In this document: one piece after another, positions 1 to 10,432 of the stretch
How the letters are laid out: each line of letters begins with the position of its first letter
Position numbering within the stretch: position 1 is the stretch's first letter
Source: Mantis religiosa
Lineage: Eukaryota > Arthropoda > Insecta > Mantodea > Mantidae
Direction: 5' to 3'
NCBI GenBank assembly: GCA_030765055.1
Contig: CM060953.1
Coordinates: 176,696,493 to 176,760,492 of the forward strand
Length of the DNA: 64,000 nt
Made by a program: the position numbers and the translations under genes
The notes under the pieces: model-generated
Told to the model about the DNA's origin: nothing
The model's database searches: none
Seen by the model: only the letters and a program-made list of their open reading frames with translations

Positions 1-344
1 TGTTCTTTAAGATAGCAATGCATCCTTATATGGTTTGTGTTCGTTTGGTGCTTTTTATATGCTAAAACTGATGTCGAACATAGAGGTTTCTTCTGTATTT
101 CCCCTTCTTATTTTATTACTCTGTGTGCAATCTGTGATTGATAGGGAACAAACCATTTATTTCTGTTTAAACAAATACTAATTTTTTCACTGATTCCTAA
201 AAAGTTCTCAATAAAGTTGATCATGACTGTTTACTAAGGTACGTAAGTTTGGTTCTGCTTTTCCATTAATGAAAAATATTTGAATCCCATTTAAAAGTTA
301 AATTTCAGGTAATCTGTTACAAAAATTGCAAATCATCACAGTTT
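1..344. other. AT-rich sequence, nothing recognised
   Basis: No repeat, RNA or coding signal was recognised here. It may be the eroded upstream part of the LINE remnant that starts near 345. Confidence 0.4.
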
Positions 345-720
345 AATGTCATTTCAAGGGTTCCACAAGGTTCTAACTTTGAACCCTTGTTAGTTTGTAT
401 TTTATGAGTGATTTACCTAACATTATAAAAAATCAAGTCACTGATAACGTTAAGGAGCTATATGGAGGTATCAACAGTGTTAGATACTGCTTAGAAGGTC
501 AAGAGGAACTTGAGTTTCTATATGTATAAAGCAAAACGAAAAACTCTCACTTAATATTGGTTAATTGCCAAAATGTTCTTTACCAGAAGCAAAAGTCTCA
601 TTAAATTCGTTTATAATAGCAATAGGACACCACTCGTTTAAGTGATCAAAAATAATGATCTGGTTGTAGATTTTACAGGAAATCTTAGGTCCGACAAACA
701 TATTGAATTAGTCGTTTAGG
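345..720 (+). pseudogene. Decayed non-LTR retrotransposon reverse transcriptase fragment (Jockey-like)
   Basis: Translation with frame changes gives pieces in the order expected of a Jockey-type RT. GVPQGSNF (about 358-382) matches the conserved GVPQGS.LGPLLF motif, and is followed by VIYLT, which resembles ..INDLP. Further on come FTRSKSLIKF (about 578-610) and NDLVVDFTGNLRSDKHIE (about 655-708), which resemble the ..F.R....I.F.Y and DLGV..D..L.F..HI stretch after the catalytic palm. Stops interrupt every frame and the FADD box is not visible. The family assignment rests on motif recognition alone. No 3' tail or TSD was found, so the element ends are unknown. Confidence 0.5.
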
Positions 721-1044
721 ATTTATTATTCCAAATTCCTATTCTTTAAATAAAAGTTTTAATTCGATTTGATAACTAATTTCTTAAAAAGAATCTTGAA
801 TATCCATCTATTATTCGGAATACTAAGACCATAAAGCATGCCAGTATAATAAAGAAGTACTGTCAACATTTTAAAAACACCTCCTGTTTTAAAGTACTGT
901 GTATTGCCCCAGACACAGAAATTGTGAGACATTTTTAAAAATGTTAAAATTTATAGCCCTAAACTTCAGGAGAGACTTTGGGGGATTAACATTTCTGTGT
1001 GAAGTACTCTATTTGATTATTGAGGATATTAATATTACAGCAAA

Positions 1045-1971
1045 TACAGGGTGGACTTAAAGCCTTGGTCCATTTTTGAGAAAACGGTGGATTTTGAATG
1101 TCCTTTAGAGGAGATCTGAAAGAGGCTGTCAACTGAAGAGCGAATCATTGTTTTTTCTGCATGTTTGAGGGGATTTGCACATCAGGGGGTTAAAGCGGAT
1201 TTTGAACGAAAATTCCATAAACCCGGTCCTACAAGGGCTAATATCAGATTACTGATACAGAAATTTCAAACAGTGGAGTGTGTACAAGACGTGAAACGTT
1301 CTGGTATACCTCGGATAACCAATGAAACTGTGCAGCAGGTAAGTGATGCTCTGAGCAGAGGTCCGAAAGCATCATCCTGGAGGTTAAGTCGAGAGTTGGG
1401 TGTACAACAATCGACAGTGTGCAAGATTCTGCATATCACTTTAAGAAAATGGCCATACCATCTCCAAATTCGACATGAGCTGGAACGGAAGACTACGTTT
1501 GTCACGAAGCAATGCGTTACGACCTGTTACGACCTGCAATTGAAGATTGAAATATCTTGAAAAATGTGTTTTTTAGCGATGAGGCACAACTGTAGAGTGT
1601 GGGCGGATGAACAACCAAATGTGAGCATGGAGTGGGAACGAAGCTCCTCGTGGTTGGGGCTGACAAAATCGGAAGTGTATGGGCCATTCTTCCTTGGAGA
1701 ACAAACAGTGACAGACATTTCGTAATTGTTAAGGAGCGTTTCAAGCAGGCAGCGTGCAACATCACACCTGTAATGCTGAACAAAATATCTGAGGCAGCAG
1801 TTCATCTCTGGGAAACATGTATGGAAGTGCAAGGTGGTCATATCGAATGAGAATAAGAAAATACGTTCATGGATTACGTCTTACCGTTCATATAGTTTAC
1901 AATACCTGTACTTGTTTGAATCTATATTACGTTTTCTCGAAAATGGATCGAAACTTTATGTTCATCCTGTA
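1045..1971 (+). mobile_element. Mariner-type DNA transposon with TIRs, internally deleted
   Basis: The ends form terminal inverted repeats of about 42 bp (1045-1086 against 1930-1971). I count 34 of 42 positions matching, both starting TACAGG and ending GAGAAAACG. The outer TA on each side is the target duplication expected of the Tc1/mariner superfamily. At about 923 bp the element is shorter than an autonomous copy. It holds an N-terminal helix-turn-helix part, a short stretch of catalytic domain and a C-terminus, so an internal piece of the DDE domain has been lost. The start CAGGGTGGACTTAAAG resembles the TIR of the element at 60412. Confidence 0.85.
1165..1850 (+). pseudogene. Mariner-type transposase remnant, HTH domain plus broken catalytic domain
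   Basis: Residues 1-110 of the open frame 1165-1560 match the N-terminal helix-turn-helix region common in insect mariner-type transposases (the DUF4817-like fold). Visible features are the PTRANIRLLIQKF helix, a KRSG linker and the second HTH around SRELGVQQSTVCKIL. After a stop, FSDEA at 1572-1586 is the first catalytic Asp motif. A shifted frame gives VYGPFFLGEQTV (about 1675-1712), the usual strand after it. The last frame ends with VQGGHIE at about 1828-1848, the typical C-terminus of this group. The DGAxxH and D.F.W.YLK segments with the other catalytic acids are missing, so it cannot be active. Confidence 0.8.
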
Positions 1972-4152
1972 TTTTCTTTTAGGTACCCAGTAAAATAAAC
2001 AGATTCAAGGGACTTTTTTCAACTCCAGAGCAAATAGATAAATCCAAAACAATTCACTATATCACAGAACTATGTATTTAAGCAACAAACTTCATGATTT
2101 CGATGTAAGTATGTTAAACACCTCCCAAACTCAATTACAAGTGTCATAATTATGAACTACTCTTTTTCGTACGGCAGTATGTTACTAAGTTAATAGTGTT
2201 GATTTTGTAACTAGAAACAACAGTACAGTTATGTACAAATGACAAATTCATCTTTCTTCTGTTTCTTTATATATAATTATTTCTCACCTAATTTTTCTCA
2301 TTTTAGATTATGTTCATTTATACTTTCATTGTTTGTTTTAGTATTTATGTGATTAATATACGATACATCCACACATATATGACGAATATTTAATGGGCCG
2401 GTTATATTCATAAAAATAAATAGAAAAGATACGCTCACTCTCTCGTATTTTACCCATGAACAATTCCGCTGTGACTGAAGTGCTGAAATCTCGTCGAAAC
2501 CACCCCCGTGATTTATATTCTTCCACCAAATGATTAAAAAATGGACTCGGAATGTAACTTCGGTACCTCCTTCCATCTGCTGTCTGCTGGTGAAAAACTG
2601 GACCAATTGCGGCTCTTGACAGCCGGACATCTGTGTGGTAAATGCATATTCTGTAATTCCGCTGTTTCGGAAAGGACTATTGCTGCGAAAAAAAGAATGA
2701 ACAAAAAAGTTATACATTTCAATAAACTCTACAGTTCCCTTACATAAATTTTTATCTCTCTCTTGTGTTTCGCAGTTATATGAGAGAAGGAAGAGCAATT
2801 TATAGGATATTTACACAAAATTGAGAACATAGATTTATCATGAAATATGGTATAAAAATAGACACAAGGTTTCCTTCCAAAGATCTTTTGAGACTGCATA
2901 TTGTTTTGTTTTGTATTCCTAGTTACTCAAATAGTACAGTTTATCCCAGAATACCTAATCTGGGCTAGTAAATAAAATAGAGGATAATTATAACTATATC
3001 ATATTTAATACGTACTATTACAGCTTATAATTTAGTTAACGTACGCAAATGACTGGAGTGATGTTTTCATCTTAATTGGATTATGTAATTTATTAATTAT
3101 CAGATTTAAATTTTGAATTGATTGGTGGTTTTAAGCTTCCTGTTAAAGGTAATACTCGAATCTACACAAGGCTCAATTCTGTCAGTCTAACTTGTTCTGT
3201 CACAAATGGACTTGGAAAGTATCATTTAAGCACTATTTTAGCAAAATAGTAGTCATGTACCACATAATTTGAGATAGAGAATATTTATTTTACTGGAAAA
3301 TTCAAACGTTAAGTGTTACGCTGCATTCATATCGGCTTGCTTTCACTTGTCGCTTGCTCCCACCGTATTGCTGGCCCTGGAAATCTCTTGTTTCGTCAGT
3401 GTCCAAGTTTCGCTACAGTCTGATTTTTAAAAGAAGATACCTGAAGGACATCTGTTTCTCCACGTGGGTGCTTGCAATGTTGCCCAGCAGATCCGCTTTC
3501 TTTATCTTCTCCACACTCGAAACATAAACAAGGGTTCTTGTTATCTCACTTCAACAATAATATGCACAGTTAATCTGTATGAACCCACTTTAAAAACAGA
3601 AATAAATTGTTCACACATTCACTCCATTGTAGCGTCTTTATATGTGAATTCTTTTAAATAATTTTTGTACTCTGTAACTAACTTACCGTTATTGTTACTA
3701 TACATCGTAAGTTGACATTCCCGCACTAGTGCGGTAAGTATTTCTCCATAGAAACACATATAGGTGATGCATGTTCTAAAATCCAATATTTATCTTCAAT
3801 TATATTTATTAATATTTCAGCTAATATCTTAACTAATAACATTCAGATTGATATAAATACACATACTGCCAAAAATAATGTGCAACACATATGTGGTAAG
3901 CACATAATGAAATCTCGAGAATTAAAAATACTCGGTGCAAGCGCCTCGTTTTTTCAAACCTTTCCTCGTTCCGTATACATAAATATCACAATGTACTATT
4001 AACGACTTTGACTAACATGGGGCTGTCGCTTTTGGATAAAAGGAATAAGCTAATCATTGATAAGGAGCAAACTCTCGTCTTCCTGTTGGAAGAATTCAGT
4101 AAGAGAACAGACAAATTTTCTAGCTTGGCTATGCAGTATAATAACCCGACCA
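1972..4152. other. AT-rich intergenic stretch
   Basis: No homologous coding, repeat or RNA signal was recognised. A 166-codon minus-strand frame (2298-2798) has overlapping frames on both strands and no family motif, so I do not call it a gene. Confidence 0.5.
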
Positions 4153-4427
4153 TAAGCTGATCTGGCCGCGTCGTGGCTCAGTGGTTAGACCGCTTGGCTC
4201 TCACCAAGGCGGCCCGGGTTTGATCTCAGGCGACCGCAAAGTGAGATTTGTGGTGGACAGCACGGCGCTGGGGCGGGTTTTCTCCGGGGTCTCCGGTTTC
4301 CCCCGCCATTTCATTCCACCGGTGCTCCATCTTCATTTCATATATCATCAGTGTCATCGCCTGCGGTGCCGTATGTAGTAAAAGCGGGCGTTAAACACTA
4401 CACATTTCATTTCACGTAAGTTGATCT
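4153..4427 (+). repeat. SINE-A, tRNA-derived SINE with TSD
   Basis: The body is 4164-4416. Its 5' head is tRNA-like: A box TGGCTCAGTGG (about 4177-4187) and B box GGGTTTGATCTC (about 4217-4228), a Pol III type 2 internal promoter. The B box carries a T where the second copy (43632-43873, minus) keeps GTTCGATC. The tRNA-unrelated part runs through GGCGGGTTTTCTCCGG to a tail rich in ACATTTCATTTCA. Flanks are direct repeats TAAGCTGATCT (4153-4163) and TAAGTTGATCT (4417-4427), matching at 10 of 11 positions, as left by LINE-driven retroposition. An open frame across it has no coding meaning. Confidence 0.85.
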
Positions 4428-5592
4428 TTGACTAGGGCCACGAATCCTCGGTCCAACTCTAATCTTACCGCCGCTATGTCTTACTTCCATAAAAACGTAT
4501 TTTAATTGTGTTTTAACAAAGTAGGCTAACAATACACAGCGTAACTGAATACTCAGGCAAACTCTATTTCCAGCAAACAACTAGCAATAAGCTGAGGAGT
4601 ATGTTATTCACCAGTGTATCCAATCTGACAACCTTTGTTTACGTTACCACAACAACGACCTTCCCTCCTTATCCTTCGCGTTCCTTGGTTGATAACCTTC
4701 ACGTAGCTTATTTTAAAAATCAGATGTTATATACAATAGGTTTATGCGAATTTTCCATTTATTCAGATAATAGAGAGTGCGTAGAGAAATGTATATATTT
4801 AAATCAAATTCCCTGTAAAAACCCAAATTTTAAATTGGTTCGTTTGTATGACAGGCATACCGATGGTAACTAGCTTCAAATCAGATTACTCCAGTACGAA
4901 CATTTTACGGTTTAGGCCCTGCTCTTGTAGATAGTCATCTGTTTAACGTACGAGTTAGAAAGCGCATGAAACTGCCAGAACAGAAGAATGTCAGCGAAAA
5001 TTAAAACTGCGGGACAAGCTAAGAGTGTGACGTTTCTATGGGAAGTGAACTAGCAGAAGCATAGCGTGCAAAACTCTCACTAATTAATTCTAGCTTTCCT
5101 GGGATCTGCGTCAAAGCAATGCGTGGGAGGTTGTTACTCTTCCACTTCAGAGGATAGGTGGACGTAAAGCAAACCTTCACTTTTAACAAATTTATAATGC
5201 ATGGTTTATCAAAACGTAAATCAGTACCTGGTGTGCTGTTTGGACTTCTACCTGCTAGATTTGTGCCACTTCTCTACAACAGCGACATGTGACGGTAAAC
5301 CTATATACTCGCACAATTGTTTCCAGTGTGTTGTACTATTTTGGAGTACATCACGAGTAAGTAATACACAAGTTTTGCTAAAATTCAGGTCCAGAAACTA
5401 GAAATGGATCGATAACACTTTCTCGATATTGGTATTCGATATTTTTACGATATCCGATACGGTCATTTCTACTTCTAGTTTCAATACAAAATAGAATGTT
5501 GCGAAATTTGTATAAAGCAAATGTGCACATCTTTAATGAGACGTCATTTAAAACCATCATTTTTCTTCCTTTTAAACTTTACATTACACATT
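4428..5592. other. Intergenic stretch
   Basis: Nothing was recognised. A 90-codon frame at 4601-4873 has no family signature. Confidence 0.45.
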
Positions 5593-5869
5593 TCCGGGAT
5601 CGATCCCAACCCTGGAAGGTGCGGATTTTAAGTCCCGACTATATAACCGGTACCCACTCTGCATCGTGAGGAAATTGAGGAGCTACGATAGGTAGCGAAC
5701 TTTGGTCTAGAAAGCCAACTTTTCTCCTGGGGATGTTGAGATGCTAACCACATCTTCTCTCCTCATAGGTTCGATGATCGCCCACCTCTACCTTGTATAT
5801 GTGGGTGTGAGGTCAGCAGCAGGGCTGGTAGGCCTTGGCCAAGTAGGGGCTGTTGCGCCATGAGTTAAC
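5593..5869 (+). repeat. SINE-B, 5'-truncated copy
   Basis: This is the same family as 6066-6408 and 23039-23383 but in the opposite orientation. It begins at the B-box region (GGGATCGATCCC) and keeps the body, including GTACCCACTCTGCATCGTGAGG and the GGCCAAGTAGGGGCTGTTGCGCC end. The A-box half of the tRNA head is missing. It lies about 200 bp from the second, inverted copy. Confidence 0.8.
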
Positions 5870-6055
5870 CTTTTTTTAACATTAGACCTTTGAAAACAAA
5901 ACAGTCTACTTGTATATAGGTTTTTATTTAAAATATTAGCATTCTAACTCTTTTGGGCCAAGCCTGATTGATTTTCTCTTATATATGAGTCCTGCTATGC
6001 TAAATATCATTTTAGAGAAAACTGTTTAAGGCAGAATACACAAATAGTTAGTGGA

Positions 6056-6418
6056 TTTTCTTTTAATAATAATATAGTAATAACCCATGGCGCGACAGCC
6101 TTTAGAGGGCCAAACCTACCAACCCGACTGCCGGCCTCACGCCCACTTACGCACGCCAGAGGTGTACGATCATCCAACCGATACGGGCAGGAGATGGGGT
6201 CAGCATCTCGGCATTCCCCGGCCGGACTGTTGTTTTCCGTGACCAGGGCCGCTTACCTATCGTAAACGCCTCACTTTCCTCACGATGCTGAGTGGACACC
6301 GGTCCTATACCCGAGACCTAAAATCCCCACCACATGTGTGGGATCGCTTTCCGTGGCCAGGGACCAAAGCATGCTGACTTGGCCAGCAACGCCACGGTGC
6401 AGGACGGTTTTTCTTTTA
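6056..6418 (-). repeat. SINE-B, near full-length copy
   Basis: The body is about 6066-6408 on the minus strand. Read from 6405 downwards it starts CCTGCACCGTGGCGTTGC, an A-box-like start, and continues with a degraded B box and the family body to GGCTGTCGCGCCATGG. It is flanked by TTTTCTTTTA at 6056-6065 and 6409-6418, a likely target-site duplication. The copy at 23039 is its closest relative in the window. Confidence 0.8.
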
Positions 6419-6689
6419 CTTTTGGAAATTTTGAATTTCTTTCCAATAATTCACTGCACTAGAAACATGAGGTAACAAATTGTCGTTGAGATATGCAACT
6501 TCTTCTCAGGAACTGTTAACTGGCAGTGAATTTGACACATGATTATTTGCTTGCATAATGATACCACATTCCTGACAAATTCTCGGGCTTTGCAGTGTCA
6601 TACCTGCAACAATAACACAAGTCGTGTCTGTAAAATAAGGGTTCCAATTTTATTTAATATAGAAGACATGTTTACTGTCAATGAATGTT

Positions 6690-7860
6690 AACATTGATGG
6701 AAAGGCGGAACTTACAGCTATTTTTCAACGTAATCTCCATTGAGATCGATGCTATTTTGCATGCGCTGTGGCAGTTTTTTATACCCTTGTAAAATCTGAT
6801 ACGTGGCCGGCTGCATGTAAGGTTCCTGTTGAACATAACGCCCTGCAATGCTGGAAATGCGATATGGGTTAGATGGTGTCTGTTAACTCTACCTGACATT
6901 CTTTCGAGCTTCTCTGAAGATGAAAGCATTGGATAAAAAGTAACCAGAGCTAAGAAATGCTACGATTGTGGCTTATAGTTACCTGAAGTATAACCGTCCA
7001 CGTTATTTATGACGTTTTACAAATGTTTGTAAGGTGTCGTAAACCATATGTGCGTCTATTTATGTTGATCTCTTGTAGTGACCGTCCTATTGCCTAGATG
7101 ATGTCATCTCTGATGTTAAATACTCATATCGGGTGAGTACGTTGGATGTTCCAGAACCTCCTATTGCCAGCATCGCAAGGGATTCTAAACTGCAGCAGTA
7201 GTGTGGCATCTTGCGTTGTCAAGAAGAGCGGTCGGTTACTGCATGTAATGTTGTGCTTTTGCCTGAGCACTGGGCCAGAGTGGTGTTGCAGAATATTGCA
7301 GCGAGTCCCGTCACCCTTGGGCACAGCATGATGCAGAAGTACGCCATAATTTCCATAAGCCATAGCGAAATCACTTTCACAACACCATGTGTAGCGTGCA
7401 CGTTCTTGAGGGAAGGAAAACCGGGTGCCTCCATTCATTGGATTGGCGCTTCAATTGTGGTTCGTACCAGAGAACCCAGGTTTCGTCCATAATGATGATT
7501 CGGCACACAAAGTCATTATGTTCCCTTCCCGTGCAACTGCAAAGCTATGTCATTGTTGCACCTCGAAAGTTCATAGTTCATCTAATGCGCTGCAATTTTG
7601 TGGTAATCCAGAATGTCGTGCAGAATTTTGAGTACAGTTTAGTGGCGTGCACCAACTTCTGCTGCCACTCACGCGCAGTCCATCGGTGATCAACATCCAA
7701 CAAGGGAGAAAGGAGTTGAACTGTATTGTTCTCCACGTGGAGTCATCCTGTACGGGGATTATCCTTAACAACTTCTCTGCCTCCTCTGAACGCTTTAAGC
7801 AATTGTGCTACTTTGCTGTATGGCACCACTGCATCACCACAAGTTTCACGTAGTCACTAA
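6690..7860 (-). pseudogene. Mariner (DD34D) transposase pseudogene
   Basis: Translation on the minus strand with frame changes recovers a mariner transposase. MDETWVLWYEPQLKRQS (about 7440-7492) holds the first catalytic Asp in DETW and the Y.P..K.QS stretch that follows. EWRHP, GKV-like and VISLW pieces come next. LDNARCHTTAAV (about 7187-7222) holds the second Asp. EVLEHPTYSPDM (about 7124-7160) is the approach to the third Asp, which itself is lost. The spacing fits 34 residues. The C-terminus LPQRMQNSIDLNGDYVEK lies at about 6720-6775, after a stretch I cannot align (6850-7123). There are at least two in-frame stops and several frameshifts. No TIR was found. Confidence 0.75.
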
Positions 7861-8635
7861 AAGCATTCTTACGTACTGCGATCTCATGCCACTTGAATTT
7901 TGAGCCAAGAACTTTGCTATATCTTTTTAAACATGATGTTAGGGAATTGTACTATTGCTATGAAGTTTGGTGGTCTACACACTACATTAGAGTGCACAAA
8001 CTGGTCTAACAGGCCTTCGATTTGTGAATACAGTTGGTAGGTCGTCGACTCACTGGTTATACATTACAGCGGTGTTATCACTACTTTGTATCCAACCCTT
8101 GTAAGTGGTAGTGCACCCGGAGTTTGATATACTGTGGCCATCGTTCATTACCACATGTAAATATTCCTACTAATAAGTAGATACAGTGAAGAATAAAGCT
8201 TCCAGTTACAGGTATGGTGAAGCAGTAGCGTTATCAGACACCTGCTCGTTCTCCAATAATTCATTTGCCGCAAAATAGACAGCATTTATATACCTACAAT
8301 CAACACAGCGTAACTAAACAGCTTCATGTATTACAAACACGGACTCTTTGTACTTTTCGAGTTTTATTACCCTCGTATACAAATCTAAAACTATAGTTAC
8401 ATTTTGATATAGTAATAATTGTTTACCGTAATGTTCGTAACGTTATGTGAATAAGTGTTACAGGAGGCATGTGGAATGTAAGATATTTCATTACATATTG
8501 GATTTTCAATGCTGTCTGAGTTCCTTAAGAAAATCCTTCCATTAATAACTAGATTCAAATTATGCAATAAGTTGTGTAAGTATTAAACTAATTTTAAATC
8601 AATTGTTTATATTATTAAAACTCCATGATACACTC
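7861..8635. other. AT-rich stretch, nothing recognised
   Basis: It may include the eroded 5' end of the adjacent mariner. No TIR or coding motif was identified. Confidence 0.4.
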
Positions 8636-8757
8636 AAGCTACTCTCGGGAAGCAAGCCAGGTGAAAAGACGATTAGGGAATCCAGTAGAATCAGCAGAAT
8701 TCTCGCCAAATCATAATTAGCACCATCCACAAGCCACATCCGAAGAATAAACATCTG

Positions 8758-9021
8758 ATGAGATCCGTGAACCACAAACTGGACTTCCAAGTTCCGGGAG
8801 TGTACCGCATTCCCTGTGAATGTGGAACACCGTATATAGGACAAACCGGAAGGACCATCGCTACCAGAATAAACGAACATGAAGGGAGCATTAGTTTACT
8901 GCAACCTGAGAAGTCTGCACTGGCAATAAAGCCAATTTTCGAGAGACGACCATTTCGGCAATATGGAACAATTACTGGGAGTGGAGAATTAAGGAGACTT
9001 TGGCCATTTCCTCCGAGATGA
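8758..9021 (+). pseudogene. Penelope-like GIY-YIG endonuclease domain, broken
   Basis: An 87-codon frame reads DFQVPGVYRIPCECGTPYIG and then QTGRTIATRINEHE. This shows the GIY (here GVY) and YIG signatures of the nuclease, the catalytic-type Arg in R....R..EH, and the CxC pair typical of Penelope EN. The frame diverges after SALAIKPIF where PLE-2 reads SGLAEHCFDNDH, indicating a frameshift. The later QYGTITGSGELRR segment corresponds out of frame to NNYWERRIKEA in PLE-2. Upstream RT residues are absent. In a complete element this domain nicks target DNA for reverse transcription. Confidence 0.8.
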
Positions 9022-9314
9022 GCACGCTTAATCGTGATGCTGGATTTCAGTTCAGCACCTCTTGGAAACCGGCCTTAAAATGGAAATCCGTCGACTTAAG
9101 AAGCAAAAATCTATCCTGCTTGATAATCAAGTTAAGTAGTTATGTTTATTTGACCCAGGTAATTTTCTGTACTCACGCCATTTCCTGACCTGGCATATAA
9201 CTTACTGAAAACAGCCTTTTGTTCAGTAATGCGAATTTTGATAGTGCTTTGTCTTTGTTTATATTATTGTTATATGCAGTGATGCATTTGTGGTTATAAC
9301 ATTTAATAAACATC

Positions 9315-9345
9315 CTGATGATGGGAGAGATGCACACTCCCGAAA
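9315..9345 (+). ncRNA. Hammerhead-ribozyme-like core in Penelope pLTR
   Basis: CTGATGA (9315-9321) is followed by a possible stem II with GGGAG (9323-9327) and CTCCC (9337-9341), then GAAA (9342-9345). This order is the conserved hammerhead core, and hammerhead motifs are known from the pLTRs of Penelope-like elements. The extra T before stem II and a clear stem I/III pairing are not resolved by eye, so self-cleavage is not shown. The equivalent sites in PLE-2 carry changes (CTGAAGA at the right end, CTGATTA at the left) but keep stem II and GAAAC. Confidence 0.45.
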
Positions 9346-9395
9346 AGTCGATTCCTAATCGTCTTTTCAGCTGGCTTGCTTCCCAAGAAGAAATT

Positions 9396-10432
9396 AAGTA
9401 TATTAGTCGCCAAAAGAGGTTCCGGTTTTATTTAAAGCCCCATGATGATTCACTGTAGGTATTTTAGCCAGCAAAGTTAACAACAGGGCTTTAAAATTGT
9501 TAACACTTCTTAAAATATTCGAGGAAATGAACGTGACTTGAAATAATTAGTTAGTTTCTTAATTAAAAACTATCTTCACGCAAAGCTTGGAGTTAAAGCA
9601 ACATATTGGCGACTTATTGTCATATTATTACATTTCACATATTTTTATTTACATTGTTTAAGTAATTCATTGTAGCTTCTGCTGAAATTAATTGCAGAAC
9701 TCATGTGAATGTTGAAGCTCGCTGATTTAGACCACACTGCTCTAAGAATGTTTATGTAAAGGGAGAAGTTAATTTTATAACATATAAATAAGGTGTTTAT
9801 AGCAATCATAAGAGAAGCAGTGCTTAAAAAAGAAAAAAGAGATAGCCAAGAGTTTACAGCATACTTTGCATCACTTTCATAGGGGCTATGCGATTTGCAT
9901 TTTTCATCTATTTTTGCAAGGCTGCGTATTACGACTCAGAAGCGGGAAAGATAAATAAAATTTCTGTTCTGCTTATTCAAGACGGCATTGGACACGAGCC
10001 AGATTTGAATTTTCTTTCTTGACTTTTCTCTTTAGTTCTAGGAGTAATGCCGAATTTCCCTGTAATATGTAGAAACGGGGTCATGCAAAGCATGCGAAAT
10101 GGAGATCTGATATTTCGAATAATGCATTCTGACAACCCCACTAACATTGGTTTCGGAAATGTGCCAACCTATTCGAGGTTGGAGAAATTACTTTCCCAGA
10201 TGATCTCAAATGATTATCGGAAAATTCCAATGGGCTAAGCTATGAGAATCTCATTTGAAGTGATCAGAAGTATCCTAACAATTTAAGGAGTTTTTAAAAA
10301 GAAGTCTTTTATACCCTGAATCACAGATTCAACCATAGATGATTCGGTTTCTTGAGAATTACTGACCCGGAGAACGCCGTTTAAGGTAGTATGGGGTTCC
10401 AAGTATAGCATATTGGTAACCAAGGAGCACAT
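9396..10432. other. AT-rich stretch, nothing recognised
   Basis: A 63-codon frame at 10047-10238 has no identifiable motif. No other signal was seen. Confidence 0.4.

Larger units (their letters stand above)
8636..9395 (+). mobile_element. PLE-1: 5'-truncated Penelope-like element with inverted end fragment
   Basis: The element keeps the GIY-YIG endonuclease part and the 3' region of a Penelope-like retroelement. Its right end (about 9300-9395) is a pLTR-like block containing a hammerhead-like core and GTCTTTTCAGCTGGCTTGCTT. Its left end (8636-8682) is the reverse complement of the last part of that block, so the truncated body is bounded by inverted end fragments. The body joins at about 8683 in the linker ISRILAK that PLE-3 also carries. 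The RT domain is entirely missing. Confidence 0.8.

Noticed and set aside
2298..2798. 166-codon minus-strand frame
   Set aside because: Long for chance in AT-rich DNA, but no motif, no splice context and competing frames on both strands. Not enough to call a gene.
4164..4240. Possible tRNA gene
   Set aside because: The A and B boxes belong to a SINE head: the acceptor stem does not close, and the same sequence with the same body recurs at 43632.
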